Source: UBA3478 sp049596955 (GTDB lineage Bacteria > Bacteroidota > Bacteroidia > Flavobacteriales > Flavobacteriaceae). Taken from it: DNA of 23,671 nt. The DNA lies in contig JBMYMD010000021.1 of the NCBI GenBank assembly GCA_049596955.1, positions 1 to 23,671 on the forward strand. Direction: 5' to 3'. The position numbers and the translations under genes are program-made. Of this stretch, positions 1 to 7,416 are shown one piece after another. The notes beneath the pieces were generated by a model, which was not told where the DNA came from, did no database searches, and saw only the letters and a list, made by a program, of their open reading frames with translations. Every line of letters starts with the position of its first letter. The stretch's first letter is position 1.

Positions 1-375
1 GTATTCCGGAAAAGCCTTAACCTCTTTTGGCAATACTGCAGAATACCTTGCTGGAACCCCTTCAGGTATAAATTGTGTATTGTAATTCAGGGTTCTCATG
101 TGCTGTGTTCCAATTGAAATGGGGTGCATACCTGTGATTATAGCAGATCTGCTTGGAGCGCAAACTCCAGCCGCAGTGTATGCTTTGTTATACTGTATAC
201 CATCAGCTCTTAATGCATCTAAATTTGGGGTGCGTACATGTGTGTCTCCATATGAATTCAAATAAGGAGAAATGTCTTCACAAACAATCCAAACGATATT
301 GGGATTTTGCTGCTGTGCCAGAATTCCCAGAAAACAGCATAGAAAGCTTAGGGTGAGGATGTTTCTTTTATTCAT
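1..375 (-). CDS. Sulfatase, N-sulfoglucosamine sulfohydrolase-like (N-terminal part, cut by window edge)
   Basis: Reading the minus strand from an ATG at 375 gives 125 open codons to the window edge. The product starts with a Sec signal peptide (about residues 1-20, ending GILAQ), then NPNIVWIVCED and the sulfatase site C72-A-P-S-R76, whose Cys would be matured to formylglycine. TPNLD at 49-53 is also typical of the family. The acidic pair is E-D (33-34) in a CEDISPY context instead of the usual D-D, which recalls heparan N-sulfatase-type (SGSH-like) sulfatases; that subfamily call is from memory and tentative. It is divergent from the sulfatase at 435, with 59 bases between starts. The protein would hydrolyse sulfate esters or N-sulfates on glycans outside the cytoplasm. 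The missing C-terminus is a window effect, not evidence of a broken gene. Confidence 0.88.
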   Translation of the reverse strand, partial: MNKRNILTLSFLCCFLGILAQQQNPNIVWIVCEDISPYLNSYGDTHVRTPNLDALRADGIQYNKAYTAAGVCAPSRSAIITGMHPISIGTQHMRTLNYNTQFIPEGVPARYSAVLPKEVKAFPEY

Positions 376-434
376 TAGGCTGTATTTTTCACGATTAAAT
401 CTTAAATTAAACAAAATTCTTTAGTCCTAACCCA
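376..434. promoter_or_regulatory. Divergent promoter region between two sulfatase genes
   Basis: Only 59 AT-rich bases separate the start codons of two oppositely transcribed sulfatases, so promoters for both must lie here or overlap the 5' ends of the genes. A near match to the Bacteroidetes -7 box (TATTTTTC, 383-390, plus strand, 7 of 8 to TAnnTTTG) is the best candidate; no exact match was found on either strand. The assignment rests on gene layout more than on motif. Confidence 0.4.
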
Positions 435-1874
435 ATGATAAATAAGAAGTTGCTTTTCTTTTTGATGCTATTCGGCTCTTTTTTAACTAATACTTTTGCT
501 CAAAACACCAATCAGAGCCCTCCAAATTTTATCGTCATTTTTGCGGACGATTTAGGTTATGGAGACCTCAGTTCTTTTGGTCATCCAAGTATACACACCC
601 CTCACCTTGATCAAATGGCTGTCGAGGGTCAACAGTGGACTAATTTTTATGTGGGAGCTTCAGTGTGCACGCCAAGTCGAGCTGCACTGATGACGGGTCG
701 TTTACCCGTTCGAAATGGCCTTATGAGCAATAAGTCAAGAGTTTTTTTTCCAGATTCAAAAAACGGAATTCCTGCTTCAGAGATTACCATTGCTGAACAA
801 TTGAAAAAAGCAGGCTATGCCACCCATATGATAGGTAAATGGCATCTCGGACATCGCGAAGCCTACTTGCCTATAAACCACGGTTTTGATTCTTATTTTG
901 GAATACCCTATTCCAATGATATGGATTATGTTGTACGTGAAGATTTAAAATCCACCTATTGGGATTTATGGAAAGTGCACTACGACAAACTTAAAACAGA
1001 GGATTTTAATGTTCCTCTATTAAGAGACAAAGAAGTTATCGAGCGTCCGGCAAATCAGTATACTATTGTAAATAGATACACAGACGAGGCCATTAAAATA
1101 ATCGAGCAGCATCAGACAGACGGTCAGCCTTTTTTCTTGTATTTGGCGCACAATTTACCTCATGTTCCGCTTTTCGTGTCTGAACAAAATAAAGGGAAAA
1201 GTAAAAATGGATTGTACGGTGACGTCGTTGAAGAAATTGACCTCAATATTGGTAGAATTATCAGCGCCTTAAAAGAAAAGCAAATGCATAAAAACACCAT
1301 TGTGGTTTTTACTTCTGACAATGGTCCTTGGTTACAGACAGACCTCTCTGGTGGTACAGCTGGAATGCTCAGAGATGGAAAGGGAAGTACTTTTGAAGGA
1401 GGCGTTCGTGAGCCCACTATATTTTGGGGCCCTGGTCACGTGAAACCTGGTCGAATAAACCAAATTGGCAGCACCATGGACCTATTTGCGACTTTTAGCG
1501 CAATGGCAGGAGTGGCTCTTCCAGAGGATAGAGTTTTAGACAGTTATGATTTGTCTCCAGTTTTAATGAAGCGCTTGGAAGGTGAACGCGATAAGCTTTT
1601 TTATTATCGAGAGCGAGAATTATACGCCCTTAGATTAGGTGCATTCAAAGCCCATTTCATTACAAAAGGCGGGTATGGAGAGTTCCCGAGAACTATTCAC
1701 AATCCACCCCTGCTGTACAATTTAGATGAAGATCCAGCAGAGCGATTCAATATTGCTGAACTGCATCCAGAGATTTTACTAGAGATAGAAGCTGCGGTAG
1801 ATGAACATCAAAAAAACATGAGTATGCCAAAGGATTTACTCGTAGAAAGAGATCCGAAGTATATACGTAACTAA
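435..1874 (+). CDS. Secreted sulfatase, arylsulfatase A / GALNS-like
   Basis: This 479-aa protein has a Sec signal peptide (about 1-23, cleavage after NTFAQ) and no lipobox, so it is probably periplasmic or secreted. Sulfatase hallmarks are clear: metal-binding D38-D39 in FADDLGYGD, formylglycine site C78-T-P-S-R82, G134-KWHLG, H243 in NLPHVP, D295-N296 in TSDNG, and K317 in RDGKGSTFEGG. The GYGDLSSFGHPS and TGRLPVRNG contexts resemble arylsulfatase A and N-acetylgalactosamine-6-sulfatase, which are exo-acting sulfatases of family S1. Length is normal for the family. It is the first gene of a plus-strand run with a second sulfatase (18 bases downstream) and a GH3 enzyme, suggesting stepwise desulfation and then glycoside cleavage of a sulfated oligosaccharide. 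The exact substrate cannot be read from sequence. Confidence 0.93.
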   Translation: MINKKLLFFLMLFGSFLTNTFAQNTNQSPPNFIVIFADDLGYGDLSSFGHPSIHTPHLDQMAVEGQQWTNFYVGASVCTPSRAALMTGRLPVRNGLMSNKSRVFFPDSKNGIPASEITIAEQLKKAGYATHMIGKWHLGHREAYLPINHGFDSYFGIPYSNDMDYVVREDLKSTYWDLWKVHYDKLKTEDFNVPLLRDKEVIERPANQYTIVNRYTDEAIKIIEQHQTDGQPFFLYLAHNLPHVPLFVSEQNKGKSKNGLYGDVVEEIDLNIGRIISALKEKQMHKNTIVVFTSDNGPWLQTDLSGGTAGMLRDGKGSTFEGGVREPTIFWGPGHVKPGRINQIGSTMDLFATFSAMAGVALPEDRVLDSYDLSPVLMKRLEGERDKLFYYRERELYALRLGAFKAHFITKGGYGEFPRTIHNPPLLYNLDEDPAERFNIAELHPEILLEIEAAVDEHQKNMSMPKDLLVERDPKYIRN

Positions 1875-1892
1875 ACAGTAAAAACCGATTCA

Positions 1893-3566
1893 ATGAATAA
1901 AAACCATTTCATCTTAATGCTCTGCGCTTTTGCCTTTGTTGCTTGTAGCGCTCCTAAGGAAGATCAAGCACCGCCAAACATCGTATTTATAATGTCTGAT
2001 GATCATGCCTATCAGGCTATTTCTGCCTATTCAGACAAACTGATTGAAACACCAAATATTGACCGAATAGCTGAACAAGGAATGCTCTTTACCAATGCGA
2101 GTGTGACCAACTCCATTTGTGCTCCGAGTAGGGCAACCATTCTAACCGGAAAGCATACACATCTCAATGGCAAGGTTGATAACCATTTTGCTTTTGACGA
2201 TAGTAATGTAACCTTTCCACAAATACTGCAAGAAAACGGGTACCAAACCGCTATGTTTGGTAAATTACATTTTGGGAATAATCCAAAGGGTTTTGATGAA
2301 TTCAAAATTTTACCTGGTCAAGGGGCCTATTGGAATCCTGATTTTATTACAAAACACGAGGGTGAGATTCAGGTAGAAGGTTATGCCACAGATATCATTA
2401 CAGATTTTACTATAGATTGGTTACAAAACGATCGCAAAGAAGAACAGCCCTTTTTACTCATGTATCTGCATAAGGCACCGCACAGGGCTTGGTATATGGC
2501 AGAGCGTCATTACGATGAATTTTTAAATCGACAGTTCGAAGAACCTGAGACCCTTTTTGAAGATTACAGTACTATGGGAAAAGCAGCGGCTGAGGCCGAG
2601 ATGAACATACTGAATCACATGGGTTGGACAGGAGATAACAAATTAAAAACTCAAACCATAGAAGACTTAAATATTGATCCTATAAGTTTTGAGAAAATAC
2701 GATACGAACGCATGATGCAGCGAATGACTGATGCGCAAAGGGAAGCTTTTGATAAAGCTTACACCCCAGTGAATGAAGAATTCATAAAGGCCTATCCCGG
2801 TATGAGCGATGAGGATAAAATGAGATGGAAGTACCAGCGATACATGCAAGATTATTTGGGAACTATAAAAGCTGTAGATGAAAATGTGGGTAGAGTTCTC
2901 GATTATCTTGAGGAAAATGACCTTATGGAAAACACCATAATTGTTTACACCTCAGATCAGGGTTTCTATTTGGGAGAGCACGGATGGTTTGACAAGCGAT
3001 TCGCCTATAATGAATCGTTTAAAACACCCCTTTTGGTTTCTTGGAAGAATCACGTTAATCCGGGAAGTGTTTCTGATGAAATGGTTCAAAACCTTGATTT
3101 CGCTCAGACCTTTTTAGACGCTGCCCAAATTCAGGCTCCAGAAGACATGCAGGGAGAGAGTCTATTGCCACTATTAAAGCAAGAGGAGGGATGGAATAGA
3201 GAAGAAGTGTATTACCACTACTATGAATATCCTGCTGAGCATATGGTAAATAGACACTACGCCTTAGTCAATAAGGAGTATAAATTAATCCATTACTATT
3301 TTGCCACAGATGAATGGGTGCTTATCGATCGGATGAAAGATCCTTTAGAACAGCAGAATTTTTACAATGATCCTGCCTACAGTGCTATAAGAGAAACACT
3401 ACATCAAAAATTGAAAGACCTCAGGGTGAAATACAAAGACAGTGATGAACTCAGTAATAAGTATATCGATGATTTCTTGATAAGTGCAGCAGAAGGTAAA
3501 GTTTGGGGACTCTCTAAAGAGCGTGCAAAAGAAATAATCGAAGAGCGCAATTCTACCAAAAAATAA
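1893..3566 (+). CDS. Lipoprotein sulfatase, N-acetylglucosamine-6-sulfatase-like
   Basis: This 557-aa protein opens with a lipoprotein signal peptide (lipobox FVAC, lipidated C18), so it is membrane-anchored, possibly surface-exposed. Metal-site D36-D37 (MSDDHAYQAISAY) and formylglycine site C76-A-P-S-R80 followed by ATILTGKHTHLNGK mark a type I sulfatase of the N-acetylglucosamine-6-O-sulfatase type (S1_11-like, from memory). The C-terminal half has TSDQGFYLGEHGWFDKRF, typical of that group, in which the usual DN is DQ. A largely helical insertion (about 220-325, ending RWKYQRYMQDYLG) lies between the two halves of the fold; I recall similar insertions in other bacterial members. It sits 18 bases after the preceding sulfatase and 34 bases before a GH3 gene, consistent with one operon. 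The related family removes 6-sulfate from GlcNAc; in a marine bacterium another hexose sulfate is possible. Confidence 0.93.
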   Translation: MNKNHFILMLCAFAFVACSAPKEDQAPPNIVFIMSDDHAYQAISAYSDKLIETPNIDRIAEQGMLFTNASVTNSICAPSRATILTGKHTHLNGKVDNHFAFDDSNVTFPQILQENGYQTAMFGKLHFGNNPKGFDEFKILPGQGAYWNPDFITKHEGEIQVEGYATDIITDFTIDWLQNDRKEEQPFLLMYLHKAPHRAWYMAERHYDEFLNRQFEEPETLFEDYSTMGKAAAEAEMNILNHMGWTGDNKLKTQTIEDLNIDPISFEKIRYERMMQRMTDAQREAFDKAYTPVNEEFIKAYPGMSDEDKMRWKYQRYMQDYLGTIKAVDENVGRVLDYLEENDLMENTIIVYTSDQGFYLGEHGWFDKRFAYNESFKTPLLVSWKNHVNPGSVSDEMVQNLDFAQTFLDAAQIQAPEDMQGESLLPLLKQEEGWNREEVYYHYYEYPAEHMVNRHYALVNKEYKLIHYYFATDEWVLIDRMKDPLEQQNFYNDPAYSAIRETLHQKLKDLRVKYKDSDELSNKYIDDFLISAAEGKVWGLSKERAKEIIEERNSTKK

Positions 3567-3600
3567 GTATCCTTATAAGAGCAAATCAATTCGCTATAGC

Positions 3601-6075
3601 ATGAAAAAATTCGGAATCCTTTTTTTAAAGATCATTTCTGTGATCTTATTATTAGGTCTAATCGTGGGATTAGGAGGTTGGACCTATTTCAAATCAAACC
3701 TTTTGAATTTTGAAAAAGACTACGACGAAAAAACCACCTTTAACACCCTGGCTTCTTACGGAGAATCTATCTTAGATCGAAATTCAAACGGTCGTGTAGA
3801 TGTTTATGAAGACCACAGAAGAAGCCTTGACGAGCGTGTAGAAGATGTGTTTTCGCAGATGACCGAGGATGAAAAGTTACACTTGTTAAAAGGTTCAGGT
3901 TTGTCTTCTGCTATGGGTATGAACGAATCTGGAGAAGGAATAGCGGGTGCGGTAGGAACAATCGTTCCTACACCGAGATTGGGCTTGCCCACTATTTACC
4001 TTTCAGATGGGCCGGCAGGATTGCGAATTGAACCTACCCGCGAAGGCGATTCATTAACTTACTACTGCACCGCCTTTCCTATCGCGAGCTTATTGTCATC
4101 TACTTGGAACACCACTTTGGTAGAAGGTGTTGGAAATGCAATGGGACAAGAGGCCCTTGAGTATGGTATCGACGTTATTTTAGGTCCGGGGGCCAATATC
4201 ATGAGACACCCCTTCAACGGAAGAAACTTTGAGTATTTTTCTGAAGATCCGCTATTGTCGGGTAAGATGGGAGCTGCAATGGTTAAGGGAATTCAGTCTA
4301 ATGGCGTTGGAACTTCAGTCAAGCATTTTGTAGCCAATACCCAAGAGACTAATCGCAACTGGAATGATGCGCGTATTTCTGAACGAGCACTTCGAGAAAT
4401 ATATTTAAGAGGATTTGAAATTATTGTCAAAGATGCAGCTCCATGGACGCTGATGTCTTCTTACAACAGAATCAATGGGCTTCACGTTGCACAAGACGGT
4501 AGACTCCTTACTGATATTTTGAGAGGAGAGTGGGGGTTTGAAGGTCTGGTGATGTCCGATTGGTTTGGAGGAATCAATGCGGTAGATATGATTAACGCAG
4601 GTAATGATTTGTTGGAGCCAGGTACGAAATGGCAGTGGAAGGCCCTCAAAGAAGGTTATGCCAATGGCAAACTCAATAAAGAAGCAGTAGATACATCGGT
4701 CAAGCGAATCTTAAGGTTGATTTTAGGGTCAAAAAAAATGCAATCCTACGAATTTTCAAATCAGCCCGATTTGGAAAAACACGCCCAACTTACCCGTCAG
4801 GCTGCTACCGAAGGAATGGTACTCCTTAAAAACGACGATCAAACCCTTCCCATAAAAGACGATGAAAATCTGGCCTTACTCGGGGTGGCATCTTATGCTT
4901 TTATTGCCGGTGGAACGGGTTCAGGAGACGTAAATGAGGCTTACTCTATTTCATTAGAGCAAGGGATGGAATACGCCAATGCAGAACAGAACCTTCAATT
5001 AGAAGAAGGTTTTCGCTATCCAAATATCACTCAAAACATAAAGGCTAAAGAATTATTTGATGCGCACAAAATGGAAAATTCAGAAGCCTTTATACAACCT
5101 CAGGGTTTTGAGGCGATGATCAATCCTTTTAATCCTCCACAACGCTCATATTCTACAGAAGAATTAGAAGATATGGCCACTGAAGCAACTATGGCTGTGA
5201 TCACCATAGGTCGTAATAGTGGAGAAGGGGTAGATCGAGTATCGAAAGATGATTTTGAATTGACTTCAATTGAAAGAGATTTAATCGAAAAAGCTTCGGC
5301 TGCCTTTCATGCACGCAATAAAAAAGTAGTTGTGGTGCTCAACGTTGGAGGTGTGATCGAAACCAATTCTTGGAAACACTTGCCTGACGCTATTTTGTTG
5401 GCTTGGCAGGGAGGGCAAGAAGGTGGAAACTCGGTGGTAGATTTATTATTGGGTAAACAGTCACCAAGTGGCAGATTGCCAATGACATTTCCATTAGATG
5501 TGGCACATCACGGGTCTCATAAAAATTTCCCTACTCAAGGCGTGGAGATGGATCTCAGCGCCATGCTCTTAAAAACAGAAACACCAGAAGAGGAGTATCA
5601 ATCAACCATAGACTATACAAATTACGACGAGGGTATTTTCGTAGGATACAGGCATTTTGACAATGAAAATATTGAAGTCTCTTATCCGTTTGGCTATGGG
5701 TTGTCGTATACACGTTTTTCTTACGGTGAGCCAGAGATTCGAGTTGAAAATGACACGATTAAAGCGATGATGACCATTAAAAATACAGGTGATTTTTCAG
5801 GAAAAGAGGTCATTCAGGTGTATGCTTCTAAACTGAATTCCACCGTGGAGCGCGCCCCTCAAGAATTAGTAAGCTTCGCAAAGACCAAAGAATTAGCTCG
5901 AGGTGAGCAGACGAGTTTGTCCTTTGCTATTCCCTTATCGAATCTCTACTATTGGGATGAGTCAAAGTCAGACTGGAACTTCGAATCTGGATTGTACGAC
6001 TTAAAGTTTGGCACATCTTCTAGAGATGTCAAGGCGATTATGCGCATGGCTTTAGAAGCAGAAACTAAGCCTTGA
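3601..6075 (+). CDS. Glycoside hydrolase family 3 (beta-glucosidase/xylosidase-like), membrane-anchored
   Basis: The 824-aa product has an N-terminal hydrophobic segment (about 8-29) without a clear cleavage site, so it is likely an inner-membrane-anchored periplasmic enzyme. An acidic EF-hand-like stretch (DRNSNGRVDVYED, 59-71) precedes the GH3 barrel. GH3 landmarks are LSDGPAG (134-140), RNFEYFSEDP (208-217), K241-H242 and the nucleophile D320 in GLVMSDWFGG. The second domain carries GRNSGEGVDR, where E542 is a candidate acid/base. FGYGLSYTRF (697-706) introduces a C-terminal fibronectin III-like domain. Family members remove terminal beta-linked sugars by a retaining mechanism. Third in the operon with two sulfatases, it probably acts on their desulfated products. 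The stop overlaps the convergent amidohydrolase gene by 11 bases. The specific sugar is not determined. Confidence 0.93.
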   Translation: MKKFGILFLKIISVILLLGLIVGLGGWTYFKSNLLNFEKDYDEKTTFNTLASYGESILDRNSNGRVDVYEDHRRSLDERVEDVFSQMTEDEKLHLLKGSGLSSAMGMNESGEGIAGAVGTIVPTPRLGLPTIYLSDGPAGLRIEPTREGDSLTYYCTAFPIASLLSSTWNTTLVEGVGNAMGQEALEYGIDVILGPGANIMRHPFNGRNFEYFSEDPLLSGKMGAAMVKGIQSNGVGTSVKHFVANTQETNRNWNDARISERALREIYLRGFEIIVKDAAPWTLMSSYNRINGLHVAQDGRLLTDILRGEWGFEGLVMSDWFGGINAVDMINAGNDLLEPGTKWQWKALKEGYANGKLNKEAVDTSVKRILRLILGSKKMQSYEFSNQPDLEKHAQLTRQAATEGMVLLKNDDQTLPIKDDENLALLGVASYAFIAGGTGSGDVNEAYSISLEQGMEYANAEQNLQLEEGFRYPNITQNIKAKELFDAHKMENSEAFIQPQGFEAMINPFNPPQRSYSTEELEDMATEATMAVITIGRNSGEGVDRVSKDDFELTSIERDLIEKASAAFHARNKKVVVVLNVGGVIETNSWKHLPDAILLAWQGGQEGGNSVVDLLLGKQSPSGRLPMTFPLDVAHHGSHKNFPTQGVEMDLSAMLLKTETPEEEYQSTIDYTNYDEGIFVGYRHFDNENIEVSYPFGYGLSYTRFSYGEPEIRVENDTIKAMMTIKNTGDFSGKEVIQVYASKLNSTVERAPQELVSFAKTKELARGEQTSLSFAIPLSNLYYWDESKSDWNFESGLYDLKFGTSSRDVKAIMRMALEAETKP

Positions 6076-7378
6076 TTTTTGCTGACCATTCTCGCATTAT
6101 TGCAAGGAGTGCTGTTTCATCTAAAGCACAAAGTTTACCTTCAGAAAGCAAGGGTTCACCGTTAACCCATGAATCGGTCACTGCAGTTCCACTTGAGGTA
6201 TAGACCAATGAGGATTCTGGATGGTAGACAGGATTGTTTTCAATTTTGTTTAAATCAACGGCGATAAGATCTGCTTTTTTACCTTTTTCTAAACTCCCAA
6301 TGCTTTTTTCAAGACCCAGCGTTTTTGCGCCTTCAATGGTGACCATACGAAGTGCTTGATGGGCGGATAGGGCTCGTGGATCTGAACTTTTAATTTTGGC
6401 CAGTAGAGAAGCCAGTCTTAATTCTGCAAATAAATCGAGCATATTGTTACTAGCCGCTCCATCAGTGCCTAAGCCAACGGTTACCCCTTGGTCAACAAAA
6501 TCTTGAACGGGGCAGACTCCCGAGGCTAATTTGGTGTTTGAACTTGGGCAGTGAATCACTTTTGTGCCAGAGCTCACAATTGCTGCTAGGTCGTCCTGGT
6601 CGATTTGTGTCATGTGTACCGTTTGCAGTTTGGGCCCTAAAAGATCTAAATCTTCTAAACGTTTAATTGGGCGAACGCCATACTCTGCAATAGAGTCAAT
6701 GATTTCTTTTTCACTTTCGTGCAGGTGAATTTGAATTTCTAAATCGTTTTTTTCTGCAGCTTCAATCACAGCAAAAATGGTTTGATCAGAAACGGAGTAA
6801 GGTGCATGAGGTCCTAAACTAAAATCCAGTAATTCGTGTTTTTTGAAGTCTTCATAGACCATCAGACCTTTTTCTAAGTGCATCTCAGAATTTGTGGCCC
6901 ATTGGTTAGAGAACTCCATAACCGGAAAAGACAACACAGCTCTCATGCCTGTGTCCAGTGCTGCTTTAGCCGCCGCGTTGGGAAAGAAGTACATATCGCT
7001 AAAACAGGTGGTACCGCTTTTAAGCATTTCGGCAATGGCAATTGTAGTTCCTTGATATACAAAGTCGTAGTCAACCCATTTGGCTTCTGCAGGCCAGATG
7101 TGTTTTTGCAACCAATCGCTCAGTAAATAGTCATCGGCATATCCTCTGAGAAGGGTCATTGCAGAATGACAGTGCGTGTTGACCAGCCCAGGCATAAGAA
7201 TGCTTTCTGAGAAACTTTGGTGCTGGGCTTTAGGGTGTTTTTCACGCCCTTCACTGCTTTTAATAATTTCCTGAATGACTCCGTTTTTGATCACCACGCA
7301 GTGATTTTCAAAGACCGTGTCTACGGGAATAATGGGTAAAATGTATTTAGCGTGTAAAACACGGGTGTTGTTTGTCAT
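6065..7378 (-). CDS. mtaD: 5'-methylthioadenosine / S-adenosylhomocysteine deaminase-like amidohydrolase
   Basis: The 437-aa cytosolic protein is a TRZ/ATZ-type amidohydrolase. Metal ligands are visible: H69-x-H71 (THCH), H218 in HLHE with catalytic E221, H276 region (VIHCPSSN) and D306 (GTDGAASNN); HMTQ lies at 255-258. The motifs HIWPAE (93-98), DMYFFP (128-133) and GPHAPYSVSD (189-198) follow the pattern I recall for Pseudomonas-type MTA deaminase (PA3170), including the closing REWSAKI, so this is probably a true deaminase of methylthioadenosine or S-adenosylhomocysteine and not a chlorohydrolase. It is transcribed convergently with the GH3 gene, overlapping it by 11 bases. Its ATG lies only 12 bases past the end of a strong terminator hairpin following the upstream oxidoreductase gene, leaving its promoter unclear. 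Substrate preference (MTA, SAH or adenosine) cannot be settled from sequence. Confidence 0.85.
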   Translation of the reverse strand: MTNNTRVLHAKYILPIIPVDTVFENHCVVIKNGVIQEIIKSSEGREKHPKAQHQSFSESILMPGLVNTHCHSAMTLLRGYADDYLLSDWLQKHIWPAEAKWVDYDFVYQGTTIAIAEMLKSGTTCFSDMYFFPNAAAKAALDTGMRAVLSFPVMEFSNQWATNSEMHLEKGLMVYEDFKKHELLDFSLGPHAPYSVSDQTIFAVIEAAEKNDLEIQIHLHESEKEIIDSIAEYGVRPIKRLEDLDLLGPKLQTVHMTQIDQDDLAAIVSSGTKVIHCPSSNTKLASGVCPVQDFVDQGVTVGLGTDGAASNNMLDLFAELRLASLLAKIKSSDPRALSAHQALRMVTIEGAKTLGLEKSIGSLEKGKKADLIAVDLNKIENNPVYHPESSLVYTSSGTAVTDSWVNGEPLLSEGKLCALDETALLAIMREWSAKIKA

Positions 7379-7384
7379 AAAGAT

Positions 7385-7411
7385 TTAAAAAAGCCCGCGT
7401 AAAGCGGGCTT
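7385..7411 (-). terminator. Rho-independent terminator after the Gfo/Idh/MocA gene
   Basis: On the minus strand an 8-bp perfect stem, AAGCCCGC / GCGGGCTT (7404-7411 with 7391-7398), closes a 5-base loop (7399-7403) and is followed by a run of T (CTTTTTTAAA). It lies 6 bases past the oxidoreductase stop codon. The plus-strand reading has the same stem but an interrupted T-run, so it may be weakly bidirectional. Confidence 0.85.
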
Positions 7412-7416
7412 GTATT

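Noticed and set aside
153..356. 67-codon plus-strand open frame at the left edge
   Set aside because: It is antisense to the partial sulfatase whose CxPSR motif and signal peptide are clear on the minus strand.
1..375. Truncated sulfatase as a pseudogene
   Set aside because: The frame is fully open to the window edge and has intact motifs; the truncation is an artefact of the window.
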